Shown here piece by piece: positions 29,461-41,542 of a stretch of 64,000 nucleotides of DNA (the first letter of the stretch is position 1; the number at the start of each line of letters is the position of its first letter). A program made the translations under genes and the position numbers. The notes beneath the pieces were generated by a model that made no database searches, had not been told where the DNA came from, and saw nothing but the letters and a program-made list of their open reading frames with translations. Source of the DNA: Meconema thalassinum (taxonomy: Eukaryota > Arthropoda > Insecta > Orthoptera > Tettigoniidae); assembly GCA_946902985.2 (NCBI GenBank), contig OX336389.2, forward strand, positions 345,872,444 through 345,936,443, read 5' to 3'.

Positions 29461-31225
29461 GTCTCCAGATACCATTACTGCAGGTATTTTGACTAATTTC
29501 AGTAGTTTAAGATTTTTTTTACTTCGGTTCAGGTAAACTCCACTCTTGGAAAGCTTTACACCTTGTTGCATGTAGGTTAAGTTCTCAAATGATAACACAA
29601 TGAAATGAAGACAATTAACGTACCTTGATGTTAGACATAAACTCCCAAAGCACCATGTTGTGATTTTTCTTTCTCATCTGATCCATTAAATGACCGAGCT
29701 GTGTCATACGAGGTTATTAAAACTGTGAGAACTATTTGGAACATTTGTGATGTTCATTGCTCGTAAGAACAATCTAGCAGGATTTAAATTTGGAATAAAT
29801 AACTAAGACTCAACCAAGTGGCCAGAATCACCTATAGGAGCAATATAATTAATCACATTTTAATTGCCTACTGGTAATACACCATATGAGTGTCTACAGA
29901 AACAATTCACATGAGTAATTTAGAGACACTATAAATAAAACGTAGTCCTTGTATTGCAATCCTCAGCAGATGCTGCTTCAGGCCAAATGGAATACAGATC
30001 CTAGTACTGTATGACATACTGGTCTCGGGTGACACATTTAGAGCAACTACGTGTAGCCAGTGCTAAGGTTTTAGTTTCCAGCAGAAGCATGCAATGTAAT
30101 CTTTTACATGAAAGTCCTCCCTTCGCAATGACAACTTGCCAAGCAGACTGACCACAAACATTAGTTCATTTGGGGTCTGATATTATTTCTTATTTCTCCC
30201 CTACACTGTTAATCGACTGCATGCATTACGTGTAACATTAACTTCCCTCATTAGTTCAATATGAAAGCATAGTACAATACTGGTACTCTTTATGTTCCAG
30301 CGTGCCTACTAAGGCTATTTGCCAAGGTTTTAAATGATAGCCCATTGTTTAAATACTGTACTTACTGGATCAGGATTGAAAGTTTTGATATTACCAGTTC
30401 TGACGATGGAGATATCATTTCCTCTCATTCTCTTAGGTAAATGAGTTAATTTCAGTTTGTGAAAGTCCATCATGATAATCATATTGTCATGTCTCTTCAC
30501 CACAATTAAGTTAATTATAATTTACCAATGGCATAGGCCAAGGACGAGGAGAAATGTGAACATTTGCAGCCTTAATTTAAATAATTAAAAGCACAGTTGC
30601 CGCACATTAGGTAGGCATTCGTCTTCAAACTTCTGACAGCAATTATTTCCATAACCTAGAAACAAGCTTGGAGGATTACTGACTACAAGCTTCCGCAAAT
30701 ATGATTCGAATTCTGCAATTAAAATGAAAGCTAATTATTTCCAAAGTAGTAATATAGCGCTTAAGTTTCTTCCCCATCAAATAATCGTTTTAGATCGCTT
30801 ATTGCATCTGAAAACAAAAATAAAAGTTTAAGTTAATAACTTAAACACCGGACGACATTATTCATATTAATAAGTACCGGTATGCTATTTACCATATTCG
30901 TCAAAGGAAGATATTTGCACAACTTGAAGAATCAAAAATATATTGTTTTGTACTTACCTTAGCCGATCTTTAATGAATAACTTAATATTCAAGCCATTAA
31001 CATACATATCAGCTGTTGGCTTCCATCTTTGATTTTTCGTTGCAAATAAGCTAACCATGAACTAGAAAACGGCTAAGTTAACAAGCCCTCGGAACATGCC
31101 TTTACGGTTGATGGTTCAGCGGTAAGACCTACGTCACAACATGGATGCGATTTGGCATTACAGAATACCAATTCGACTGCTAACCAGTCTTTACGCATCC
31201 TAAAGACTTGTTATAGCTTAACCAT
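29461..31225. other. No gene or known element recognised
   Basis: About 1.8 kb of AT-rich sequence. All frames are short and lack family resemblance. No obvious repeats, TIRs or RNA genes are visible. Confidence 0.5.
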
Positions 31226-31813
31226 TTCTTACAGAATCGGGGTGCAAAGGTAAACAACACTAAATTTGAGAATGGCTTTCTTAAAAAACAAAATGGGCAT
31301 CTTAAAAGGCAAGTTAATGACTTGGAGCAATACTCTAAGAATTACAACCTTGAAATCGCCGGGATACCAGTCTCCGAACAGGAGAATGTGTATAATATTG
31401 TGGATCAAGTGGCAGGTGCAGTTGGTGTTGAAATCGAAACTGATAGGAACATTGAATATTGCCACCGACTTCCAACCTCTACAGATAAGGATGGCAAGAA
31501 GAAAACACCCCTCATAGTAGCAAAATTTTATTCCCGCCAAACTAAAATCATGATCATGAGCAAAAAACGAAAACATGGGAAACTTCTTTGCACAGATATC
31601 AAGATCAAGGTAGACTCGACAGTGTATGTAAATGAACATTTAACCAAAGACAACCAAAACTTATATTGGCTTGTCAGGAATTCTAAACGGACAATGAATT
31701 ATAAATTCGCATGGACCAGGAACGGGAAGATCTTCATGAAGAAAAATGAAAACAGCCCGATTCCACACATCAAGACTGCAGCTGACCTGCCAACAGTTCA
31801 TGGGAATCAATGA
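31226..31813 (+). pseudogene. LINE 2 ORF1, 5'-truncated
   Basis: The open frame begins within a coiled-coil-like segment (ENGFLKKQNGHLKRQ, LEQYSKNYNLEIAGIP) and continues through a typical ORF1 RNA-binding domain (NIVDQVAGAVGVEIE, YCHRLPT, PLIVAKFYSRQTK, VYVNEHLTKDNQNLYWLVR, KFAWTRNGKIFMKKNE). The start codon and N terminus are absent. In this LINE class ORF1 coats the RNA and chaperones reverse transcription. Confidence 0.75.
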
Positions 31814-31976
31814 AACTGAAGGTATGTTTGCCTGAGCCAAGTGATCAATCAATATTTTATGAAATTTTGTTTCTAAGTGAGTGTAAAGTAATTATGGAAA
31901 TACCCTGTAATAAAACAACTACGGTATGAAATCAGATAACGAAGTAGACCTTAATTTTGAAGATATTACTTCAAAT

Positions 31977-33795
31977 ATTGTAAACAGTACTCAAGACTTG
32001 AACAAATTAATTAGCTTTACTGCAGGAATAAAATCATGCACCTAAATACTGTATGTGGCATGATAACAAATATTGAAAGTATGCTAGTTATGCTCGATCA
32101 ACTTGATCATAAACCAGATGTCATTATACTGTCTGAAACTCAGCTCATTGAGGATATGCCATTTGCTATTTTAGGATTTAATGAATACTTAATAGCACCT
32201 CAAAATTCTACCCATGACAGCATAAAGATATATGTTCATGAAAACCTCATACAAAATATTACAATATCTACTGTATAAACACTGAAAGCTGCAAATGCTA
32301 GCCTACTCACCTTCAGATATAATAAAGAAAGTTACTTGGTAATTGCTATATACAGATCACCCTTCACAAGCCCGAATAAATTCATAGAAGAACTAGGAAA
32401 TACTCTCCAGCACTTGCCTACAGCTACACACAGTATATTAATAGAAGATATAAATATTGATATTTTAAATCCTACAAGGCAATATGCCCAAAATATTAAC
32501 AAGAAGTTCCGTGAAGAACTATACAGCCTACTTTTCATGCCAATGATTATTCTACAGTATATGAACCTATCTAGAATAATGACGAAATTAAGTTAGTAAT
32601 ATCGAAATATCTAATTAGTTCAAAATATACCTGGTATAATGTAGCCTAATAGAGCACTAGAGTTGGCAGCCCTGGTGACTGAATATATTCTTAGTTCCAC
32701 CTCTTAAGGTACAGAATACAAAATTTGGTTGAAGTCCAATGGACGTTACATGCATTTAGACACTGGATCTATCAGCACGCGTAAAAGCATGTTGCCAACA
32801 ATACCATGCGTATGGTGGTCAGAAATAATCTGAATTATTATGATATCTTGTTGTGCCAATTTTGGATGAAATCCATTTGTTAGTATAGAAGTTACATGTA
32901 TTTTAAAATTGGACATATCAGCAGGCATAGAATCATGTTGGCAGCACTGCCTTGTATTAATTACTCCAAATTAATCTAGAATGTCAGGTGCTATACGTGT
33001 GCAAAGTATAGAGCTGTTGGCTTGCATACTTTCTGATATATTGATATTAGGGTAAAAAGAATATAGACAGCATTTATTAACAGTTGGCAGTCCTGATTGC
33101 TCTTAACAATACTTATAGTCATATCTGTTATGGTACACATATCACATACGAAATTTGGTTGAAATCCAACTGATAGTATAGAAGTTACATGTATTTAAAA
33201 TTGGTACTATCAGCAGGCTTATAATCATGTTGGTAGAACTGACGTATATAAGTTACTCCAAATTAATCTAAAATGTCAGAATATACGTGTGCATAGTTTA
33301 AAGCTGTTGGCTTGCATACTTTCTGATATATTGGTATTTGGATAAAAAATAGAGAGAGCAATTATTAACAGTTGGCAGCCCTGGTGGCTCTTAAGAATAC
33401 GCTCAGTCATATCTGTTTATGTACAGATATTACATACAAAATTTGGTTGAAATCCAATTGATAGTGTAGAAGTTATATGCATTTAAACATTGGACCTATC
33501 AGAAGGCTTAAAATTAGTTTGGCAACACTGTCATGGTTGGCCTCCTGGAAATTAAACTGAAATAGTATTATCTATATGTGTGCCAATTTTTGAATAGCTC
33601 CCATGCATACCTTGCGAGATATCCAACGTGGAGTTCAAATTTCTAGTGCGTTTTTTTGGTAGCACTGACATCATTTTCAAATATGGACGTGAGCTATTCC
33701 GGTGCACATCTTTACTCATACTAAATTTGGTTTTGATTGCTGCAGCCGTTTAGGAGTTGATAGGGGGGACACACACACAGCCAGACAGACAGAAG

Positions 33796-33829
<34 letters not shown>

Positions 33830-36366
33830 AGGACAGACAGACAGACATACACACATTTTCCCGGATCGATCTCATAAGTCTACTTTTTCCTCATTTTTGC
33901 AAAATGTGAAAAGTAGGCTAAAAATGAGTATTTAAATGTATTACATGCAAATGGATTCATTTCGTACATAAACTCACCAACTAGAATAACCCCAAAATCC
34001 AGAACATGTATCGATCACATACTTGTTAAGTCCCACAGAAACAGCAACTTTGACCCTTTTGTTCTGCATACCAGTATCACAGATCACAGTCCTACATTAC
34101 TCGTACAAAATAAATCTCAAAGATACACTCCACAAACAGGAGAAAATACTTTGAACAATGTAAGAATAAATTATGAAACTCTAAAAAAATCCTTAACTAA
34201 GGAAACTTGGGAATCTATCATAACTGAACATGATGCTAACAAAGCAGCTGATAGTTTAATTAAGTTACTGACTCAATACATCTCTGAACACTCTATTACC
34301 ATAAATAACGTAAGATCAAAATTTAAAAAAATACTCCATGGATCACAACTGGAATTTTAACTTCTATTAGAATAGGAGATAAATTACATCAGAAAATTGT
34401 TAAACAAAGGGAGAGGTCTTCAAACAGTGATGAGGTCCCAGAAACTGTTAATAAACATAAATTGTACAGAAACTGGATATACAGGCTTGTTAAAATAGCA
34501 AAAGAAAGGTACTATTCCAAACAAATTATGTCAAACTCCAATAATTCTGAAGTCTTTTTGAAAAATATTAATGATTTAACATGTAGGAAGGGAAATAAAT
34601 CTTCAGCTGTTCACAGCATATTTATCAGAGATTCACAATAAACATCCCAGCCAGCTGCCATTGCAAACAAATTTGTCGACTTTTTTAGTAACATAGGTTT
34701 AGAACTTTCTGAAAAAATAAGTAATACAAGAAAGGAACCTGACAACACAAATGCACATGATAGCACTGCAAAATCTCAACCTATAACAAAATCATAAATA
34801 ACAAACCACATAGGTGCTCTAGAAGATAACTCAGCAAATGGCTATGATAATATCTCTAGTAAAACAATTAAGATAATTAGATCAGAAATTCTACAACCAC
34901 TGCACCATATTTTTAATTTATCACTAACGAAAGGACAATTTCCAGACTCATTCAAAATTGCCATCATAATCCCAGTCCATAAATCAGATGATAAAAGAGA
35001 GTTAAATAACTATAGACCAATTTCCCTCACAACCCACCTCTCTAAGCTACTAGAGAAAAGCATCAAAACCAGATTACTTAACTATCTGAATAAGTTCAAC
35101 ATATTGTCACCAAATCAGTTTGGTTTTAGACCAAACACTAGTACTCAAGATCCAATATTCTCCCTTACTGATTATTTGCATAAAGCCATTGATAGTTCTA
35201 ACAGAACAATTTCTGTGTTCCTGGATTTAAGAAAGGCTTTTGACACCGTAGACCACAATATACTCATTAGAAAACTTGAAAAGGAAGGTATTCGTGGTAC
35301 TCCTCAAGAAATAATAAAAAGCTTTCTTTTTAACAGAATACAAAAGGTACGAATCAAAGATACTCTAAGTAGAAGTGCTGAAGTAAAAATTGGAATTCCC
35401 CAAGGAACAGTTTTAGGTCCTATTCTTTTTCTGTTATATATTAACGATTGGTGTGAGCTGAACTGTAATGCGATGACTACCTCATATGCTGATGACACTG
35501 TTGTCACAGTCACAGTCACAGGAACAACTTGGGAGGACAATTTTAATAGAACTCAAGAAACCCTTGCTACAGTCCAAAAATGGCTAAGAAACCACCTCCT
35601 TACCTTAAATGAAACCAAAACACAATACCTATGCTTCTCACACAACAAAACATTACAATCCACAGACAATTTAACACTAAGGATCCACACACCAATTTGT
35701 AACAATGGCGAAAGATACAACTGCTATACCCTACAGAAGTCAATGAATGCTACATATTTAGGGATTATTATAGATAGTCATTTAAAATGGAATATGCATG
35801 CAACAAAGTTGTCCAATAAACTCCAAAAGTTAATTTATATATTTTACAGAATCAGAAATATCCTTTCAGCGAAAGTCTTGAAAACTGTATATTTTGCCTT
35901 AGTCCAGTCACAACTACAATATGGAATAAATTGTTGGGGTGGAATACTTGATTCACATTTGGCTCAGGTAAATACCTGCCAGAATTTCATTCTAAAAGTT
36001 ATGTACAGAAGGCCACCAACTTTTCCAACATGTGAACTGTATCAACATAGCATGTTGCTTAACATACGACAGTTATTTGTTCAGTCATCAATCATATTTA
36101 TACATAAAAATATGAAGCTCTTCTCTAATGGACAAAAACTTGAAATGTGCACTAGACTTCAAGACAGAACTGGAATAAATATCCCTCGTCGAAACACACT
36201 ACTTGGCCAAAGGAATATAAGTTGTCTTAGCACTAGGATATACAATATATTGCCAGTAAATGTGACAAATAACACCCTGAATATATTGAAGAAAAGGCTT
36301 TTTATATGGTTCCTTAATAACTTTTATGGAGTAAATGAACTTATAAATTTTCACCAACATATTTAA
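31977..36366 (+). pseudogene. LINE 2 ORF2: endonuclease and reverse transcriptase, interrupted
   Basis: The endonuclease part reads through DVIILSETQLIEDMPF, a stop at 32276-32278, and VIAIYRSPFTSPN; it resumes after the insertion with RTCIDHILVKSHRNSNF and ITDHSPTLL. The linker carries stops or shifts near 34360, 34639 and 34795. The reverse transcriptase is open from 34861 onward to 36366: YRPISLTTHLSKLLE, NQFGFRP, FLDLRKAFDTVDHNIL, GIPQGTVLGPILFLLYIND, the catalytic YADD at about 35485, and the thumb. Multiple breaks make it non-functional. Confidence 0.8.
32597..33955. repeat. Insertion of an approximately 300-bp tandem repeat with (GACA)n end
   Basis: Three to four diverged direct copies share AAATTTGGTTGAAATCCAA, GAAGTTACATGTATTTAAA and TCAGCAGGC plus ATCATGTTGGCAGCACTG, starting near 32715, 32865, 33145 and 33430. 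It ends in a (GACA)n microsatellite (33780-33850) and CCCGGATCGATCTCATAAG. It splits the LINE 2 endonuclease. The nature of the inserted element is unknown. Confidence 0.6.
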
Positions 36367-36639
36367 ACAAACTCAGTCACAAATAAGTAATGTATCATCT
36401 TCTTTTATTTTTAGTATCCTTATAATTAATGCTATTACTATAAACTTTACTTATTATTATCAATCAAATACCATGTTGCAAATAAATTAAGAAATTGTGT
36501 TCATGAAGCCCACGCACAAGATTATCTTAAGTGGGATTCACCGTGTATTTTTGATACAACATCTGTATATGTACATGTTTTCTGTCAGTGAATAAAAATG
36601 TGTGCTCGTAAAAAATAAAAAATAAACTATATCCTATGT

Positions 36640-37532
36640 TCCATATTGCCCCAACCCATACTTTCGCGTATTATGGTGTTTTATTTATCGTATGCATTGG
36701 CCATTCATACGGATTACTTCAACCTGATACACCTAACCCCATGTGCGAAAACATTTACGCTGTCTGTTCACATGAATATACCCATTTCAGTTAGGGGTTT
36801 CTTTAGCTATTTCCTTAATTAATACCTTATGTTATTTCGGGGTATCTTATTTATATTCAACGGATATTCTAGCGGATCACGTCAATCTTATACACCTAAC
36901 TCGCTTTCGAAAAAATTACATTGCCTGTCCACATGAATATTTATTTTAGTTTAGTAGGAATCAAATAGTGTGTTGTCCTATTTATTACGACGACATGAAC
37001 TGTATTAGAAACTTAAGTTAAGATAAATGTTTTATGTGAATAGTGGTTTTTGGAGAGTACGGTGACCACCTCCTCCTCACCCTCCACACAAGATGGCGGC
37101 GGCCCGATATCTCTCGAACTTATGGTCGGATTTTGACAAATGGGGTGTCATTGAACTCGGGCTGACACCCCCTTTCCATTGAACAACATATTTCCACCCC
37201 CAAAATAAAACCTACCCCTACTAGGGGGTGAAATGGTATTTTTTTAAAAGAAAATCTCGCTTTCCAAGTGCGACAAGTAAGAGTTTGAATGTTAATAAGA
37301 AATTAAACGTTGTTTTACACAAGAGACATGTGTACGGTGGAAAACCAATATGAATTAACATGCTTATTTTTTGTTTTTACGCATGCCCACTCATAGTTTT
37401 TGTAAGAGGGTGGGCTTTTTAAAGATGGCGGCTCTAGTGTAACCTAACCTAACCCAACCCACGAGGGGTGATCAAAAAGTATTCCAAGCAGCGCTTGTCG
37501 ATAGGCAAACCAATAACTGAAGAGGACATGTC
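36640..37532. other. Repeat-derived spacer before Polinton B
   Basis: 36640-36960 has two diverged copies of a roughly 210-bp unit (blocks ATACACCTAAC and CTGTCCACATGAATAT). 37060-37260 has a further unnamed repeat-like stretch. A short AACCTAACC run lies at 37440. No gene. Confidence 0.45.
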
Positions 37533-38038
37533 AGGCCTTGAGGTGAGAGCCCCTGTCATTGTTGATTTGCCCTTTGGACTGGTCCCTGTGGACGCGTCCC
37601 TGTTGACAGGTCATTGTTGACAGTTCCTTGTGGACGGGTCCTTGTTGACGGGTCATTGTTGACGGGTCATTGTTGACGGGTCCTTGTTGACGGGTCCTTG
37701 TTGACGGGCCCCTTTTGACTGATCCCTGGGTCGATAACCTAGATGTTAGGCCCCTTAAAATAGCAATTATCATCATCATATTTTGACTGATCCCTTTGGA
37801 CCGGCCCCTTTGGCCTGCTCCCTATGGACTGGCCCATGAAATTTATTCAAATTATGCCAAAGGGCCTAACTACATTTGTATGTAAAGCAGTGTGTTGAAC
37901 TGACGTTGTTCGCCAGCCCTCACTACTACAATCTCATAACGATATGAAAGGAAAGTGACGAAATACATGTGAACACGTGTGAGATGACATTATTACTGTC
38001 CTCCTTGTGAAACAAGTCACATCCTGTTTTGGTTCGTA
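37533..38038 (+). repeat. Polinton B left terminal inverted repeat
   Basis: It pairs with 62984-63461. The outer part is a minisatellite of about ten 15-bp units of the form GGGTCCTTGTTGACG (37570-37715). Within the TIR lies a retroposon-like tail, GATAACCTAGATGTTAGGCCCC followed by an (ATC)n run (37731-37780), present in both TIRs. Confidence 0.9.
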
Positions 38039-38326
38039 CGTGAGAAAATGCAAGTTCATGTGTAATATGACCTAACACACAGGTGTTCACCTTGAACGTT
38101 AGCTGTGCACGTGCGCGATAAGAGCTAACAAGTTACATCCTGTTTTGAGTTTGGTGGGAGGTGAAGGGGAGGAGAGGGGGAGAGTCGGTGTAAGAGAGAA
38201 CACAGGTGAAGAGAGAAAGAAATATGTATTGCTTATAATAATACATGTGGAGCTGAGGACTGTACACACATAGGGCTATAGGTTAAGTACAACATGAGTG
38301 AATAAATAAATACAAGGTGCACAGTT
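38039..38326. other. Spacer, no gene
   Basis: Between the left TIR and the integrase 3' end; it includes a G/A-rich GGGGAGGAGAGGGGGAGAG stretch at about 38165 comparable in place to the G-rich block of Polinton A's TIR. Confidence 0.4.
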
Positions 38327-39274
38327 TCATACAACATGTAATTTATTAATCCATGAATTAAAGGCTGAGCTAAATCCCAACCATTTTACATACAGTTTAT
38401 TTCCTTTTTGTTTCAACACTTTTTCCACAAGGTAATGATTTGGAAACGCTGTCTTTTGGAGTTCTTGGAGATAAAACCTGCCTTTTATGGGTTGATGGTT
38501 GAGGTCCTCGAGTAAATAGGTGACTGGACTGTTCAGGTTGACTTGTCGAATTCGAAATAGTTCAGTCCCCCAATTTTGTGTGTAGCCCTTGTTGAAGATA
38601 GACTTAAATTTGCTCACACGAACATAGTCCCCGATGTTAAGGCGATGACGTTTAGGGTCTGCTGTTTTTAAGGGGTTAAACAGTATATCCAGTCGCGGAA
38701 TATTTTTGGTTACAAGTCGTGGCTTAGTCCCAATGGTTCTGTGTTTGGTGTCATTGTAACGTGATACTAGCTCAGGTAATAAGCCCAGCCAGCGATATGA
38801 GCCTTGAGCGGTAAAGGCTTTCCTCATATGGGTTTTCAATGTTCGGTTAAACCGCTCGACCACACTGGCTTTGAGATTGCTGTATGTGGTGTAATGGTGA
38901 ATATCCTTAGATTTGAGAAAACTGGAGAAATCTTTGTTGAAAAATTCCTTTCCCTGATCGGTTTGTAACAACTGAGGTTGACGTTTGGATTGTTGAATAA
39001 TATGTTTAAAGGCCTTGGTGACGTGCGGACCAGACTTACGACTCACGGGTTGAACAAATGCCATTTTGGAATACACATCAATGACCGTCAACATATAGCG
39101 CACACCATCGTTAACACTAGCATAGGGAATCATTTCCACTAAATCGGCTTGCCAAAGTTCATCCACACCTTGTGAAATCACCTTAAGTCGTGGATAGTGA
39201 CGTCTAGCTGGACGATGCAACTCATGAGCAATACCCACTTTAATGGGTGAAGGCTTAAACAATAATTTTGGCAT
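38327..39274 (-). CDS. INT: Polinton integrase (retroviral type, with chromodomain)
   Basis: 315 residues from ATG 39274; the longer upstream frame is a shadow of the DUF8207 gene. Catalytic blocks LWQADLVEM, QTDQGKEFFN and VVERFNRTLK are intact, and the C-terminal chromodomain (YLVEKVLKQ, LYVKWLGF, NSWI) is in the same frame, unlike Polinton A. It is the one large gene of this element without a visible break, so it might still be expressed. By eye it is about 70% identical to A's integrase. It overlaps the end of the DUF8207 gene by 20 bases. Confidence 0.85.
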   Translation of the reverse strand: MPKLLFKPSPIKVGIAHELHRPARRHYPRLKVISQGVDELWQADLVEMIPYASVNDGVRYMLTVIDVYSKMAFVQPVSRKSGPHVTKAFKHIIQQSKRQPQLLQTDQGKEFFNKDFSSFLKSKDIHHYTTYSNLKASVVERFNRTLKTHMRKAFTAQGSYRWLGLLPELVSRYNDTKHRTIGTKPRLVTKNIPRLDILFNPLKTADPKRHRLNIGDYVRVSKFKSIFNKGYTQNWGTELFRIRQVNLNSPVTYLLEDLNHQPIKGRFYLQELQKTAFPNHYLVEKVLKQKGNKLYVKWLGFSSAFNSWINKLHVV

Positions 39275-40270
39275 TTCGAAGTTCTTCTTCAATTTCTTGA
39301 ATTTCCCAATCGTGACCGGTATGACCGGCTTGACGTGAAGCATGCAACAGCCGTAGTCGCTGGACGAGCTTATTGGGATTGTGTCAGTAGGTAACATCCA
39401 CAAGGGGTTTTAATGGTTTAAATGTCACTCCCGAAGCGGACACTTTACGACGACCACTTTGACTGGTGGGGAACATTCTTGCAATGATGGTTTTATATTT
39501 TTGATATATATTGGCATTCACTTGTTGAGTGGGATCATACTGTCTTTTGTGGGCATGGGTGTTCAATAAAATGGATTTATATTTGGCAAGGTCCTCTGGC
39601 GTAAAATGATGGGAAGAGGGGGTCCAAGAGAATAGCAGCTTTAACAGTCCTGGTGTTAATTTATAATTGATCTTTTTAATGACAGCTTTAGTACGAGCAA
39701 ATTTAATCGATGAATCCCCTATTTTAAAACTATCATCCTCATAGCGAACACCATATGTGGTATCTGTGTTTCCAATAAATAAATCGGTGAAATAGCGTTC
39801 CAGTGTTGATCCATAATATTTTATTAAAATATTTTTCAGTTGAGCTTTATGTTGAGGGGTGGCCAAGAGTTGTGAGAACGGCGACGATCTGGAAGGGCAA
39901 GGTGTTTCGACCATGGCCAAGGATTTCTGTTTTCGTAAAAACTCTGCGATGGGTGAGGTCTTTTTTGAGGTGTAAACACTTGTTCCTCGTCATCCTCAAC
40001 CTCGCTAACACTAGTTAAATCTTCCTGTTCCTGTTCCTCTTCCTCTTCCTCAGGGTCCTCGTGGTGCGTCTGAGTGGCTTGTGAAACGGTAGGTAGCGTT
40101 TCAGATGGCTTGAAAGAGGGTTTCAACATGGCTTTTAGCGGAGGTGCTAAATGTTGTTGAATAAACAAAGCATGATCCGCACGTGATCGTTTCAATTGAC
40201 GGAACTTTTGGCGCATAGTATTTTTTGCTCTAATAATATGCTTTTTCAATTGACTCTCTGCTAACACCAT
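39255..40270 (-). pseudogene. DUF8207-type protein, broken
   Basis: Counterpart of 8039-9013. ATG at 40270 with the basic start (LKKHIIRAKNTMRQKFRQLKR) and an acidic stretch; a frameshift near 39850-39915 and an in-frame TGA at 39384-39386 (Trp codon in A) break it. The conserved TTYGVRYE, KIGDSSIKF and ASGVTFKPL blocks are present. Confidence 0.8.
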
Positions 40271-40311
40271 GGTGTCTTGACGAATGACTTGAGAGGGAAT
40301 GACACAGTGCC

Positions 40312-41010
40312 TTAAATAGCAATAAAATGATCAAACCCTAAGCGATACCGCCCTTGGTTGAGTTCACTTTGTTTGTCAATCACTAAACAGGCATAACGTT
40401 GAGTGTTCCAGCACTTAGCACACAATTCTGCAAACATTTGAAAGGTCATATCCGGATTCACATGTTCATTATAAATGTGACGACTGTTCCTCTCGTCCTG
40501 ACGAAATAAAACAACGACATTGGCATTGTCACGAATCAACTGTTTGGACATTTTAGAGTACGTTTGTCCAAGATAGAAGCAATCGATATGTTTGTATCGA
40601 CCCATGCTCAAATAGCTTTGAATGATGCCTTGTCGTTCAGTGGATACATCATCGAATATCATGAATGAATCAGGCTTTACCTCATCCGGTGAAATAACAT
40701 TTTCTTGCATGGAAAATGTGAAATAACCCATATTCTCATTTTGTAATCCAGACCTGACTTGATCCAGAAACACGTAGAGGGGTTGGTAGAGAGATTTTGC
40801 AAAAATATAAATATTTTGAAAACGCAGACCATTGGGCGCTGTAATAAGCGTCAGCAAAAGATTAGTCTTTTCACATCCCGAAAGCCCCACAATGATGCAG
40901 CGAATGGAAGATGGAAACAGTGAACCATGGCGTTGTTCATGTGATGTGGGACAGAGATGGGAAACCATGTCCCCCACGAGGAATGACTCTTGCTGCTTAA
41001 TAATCTTCAT
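40312..41010 (-). CDS. Packaging ATPase with damaged Walker A motif
   Basis: The frame is full length (232 residues) and clearly homologous to 9055-9747, but Walker A reads GLSGCEKT instead of GPSGCGKT: Pro is Leu and the essential second Gly is Glu. Walker B (FMIFDDV) is kept. ATP binding should be lost, so I regard it as a non-functional remnant despite the open frame. Confidence 0.8.
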   Translation of the reverse strand: MKIIKQQESFLVGDMVSHLCPTSHEQRHGSLFPSSIRCIIVGLSGCEKTNLLLTLITAPNGLRFQNIYIFAKSLYQPLYVFLDQVRSGLQNENMGYFTFSMQENVISPDEVKPDSFMIFDDVSTERQGIIQSYLSMGRYKHIDCFYLGQTYSKMSKQLIRDNANVVVLFRQDERNSRHIYNEHVNPDMTFQMFAELCAKCWNTQRYACLVIDKQSELNQGRYRLGFDHFIAI

Positions 41011-41102
41011 TTCAACTAAGGCTTAGAGAGGCTAGCAAGCTGTCTATATACATGGAACCGAGCCTTGTCATAGAAACAGTAGACTGGTACTACAGGTTGA
41101 CG

Positions 41103-41542
41103 ATGGATGTCTTTGGACGTGCATTGATGGCCAAAGCTAGGTCTGTTCCCATACATTATCCTAAACAAGACACAGATCCTGCTAATAAACACTATGTGGA
41201 TAGGTCTGTAGTGCCACGCACAAAACAGGGAGATTATGACTTTAAGGGCAAGCGGTTAACCCATGTGAAACATCCTCAAGTGTCTACAGACGTTACTACA
41301 AAAACGTATGTGGATAACAAGGTGCATGAGTTATATAACAAAGTGCCTCAGCTTACTGTGGATGGCTATACAGTTAATCATCACCGCATTATTCACAGGG
41401 AAGACCCACAAGAACCAAATGCTACCTCACCTACCAAATGAAAAGCTTTCATAAATTTATTCCATCTATATTTTTAGTGTATCTGACAAATGAAAAACCT
41501 GTGAATGATAGGAACCATTTACCGCTATTCCATGACCAGCAC
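41103..41542 (+). pseudogene. Fibre-like protein, 5' part, split by element C
   Basis: It starts at ATG 41103 (MDVFGRALMAK), matching A's start. It carries only about three shaft repeats (DTDPANKHYVD; KRLTHVKHPQVSTDVTTKTYVD; the YTVNHHRIIHREDP unit) where A has six, so repeats were lost or gained. A stop at 41439-41441 with a nearby shift interrupts it before the IPSIF head begins, and element C then splits the head. Confidence 0.75.
41537..41542. repeat. Target-site duplication of element C, left (CAGCAC)
   Basis: Exact match to 48570-48575. Confidence 0.9.

Larger units (their letters stand above)
31226..36625 (+). mobile_element. LINE 2: second non-LTR retrotransposon, 5'-truncated and interrupted
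   Basis: A truncated ORF1 (31226-31813), then endonuclease (31977-32596), a 1.36-kb foreign insertion (32597-33955), the rest of the endonuclease and linker, and the reverse transcriptase (to 36366), followed by an A-rich tail near 36600. The sequence is a different family from LINE 1: its ORF1 lacks the esterase and its RT has a YADD box. Confidence 0.8.

Noticed and set aside
37531..37779. Repeat protein in the left TIR of Polinton B
   Set aside because: A 15-bp minisatellite naturally leaves one frame open; the right TIR copy has a different repeat number and frame.
39275..39403. Longer N terminus for the Polinton B integrase
   Set aside because: This extension is the DUF8207 coding region read out of frame; Polinton A starts at the equivalent of 39274.
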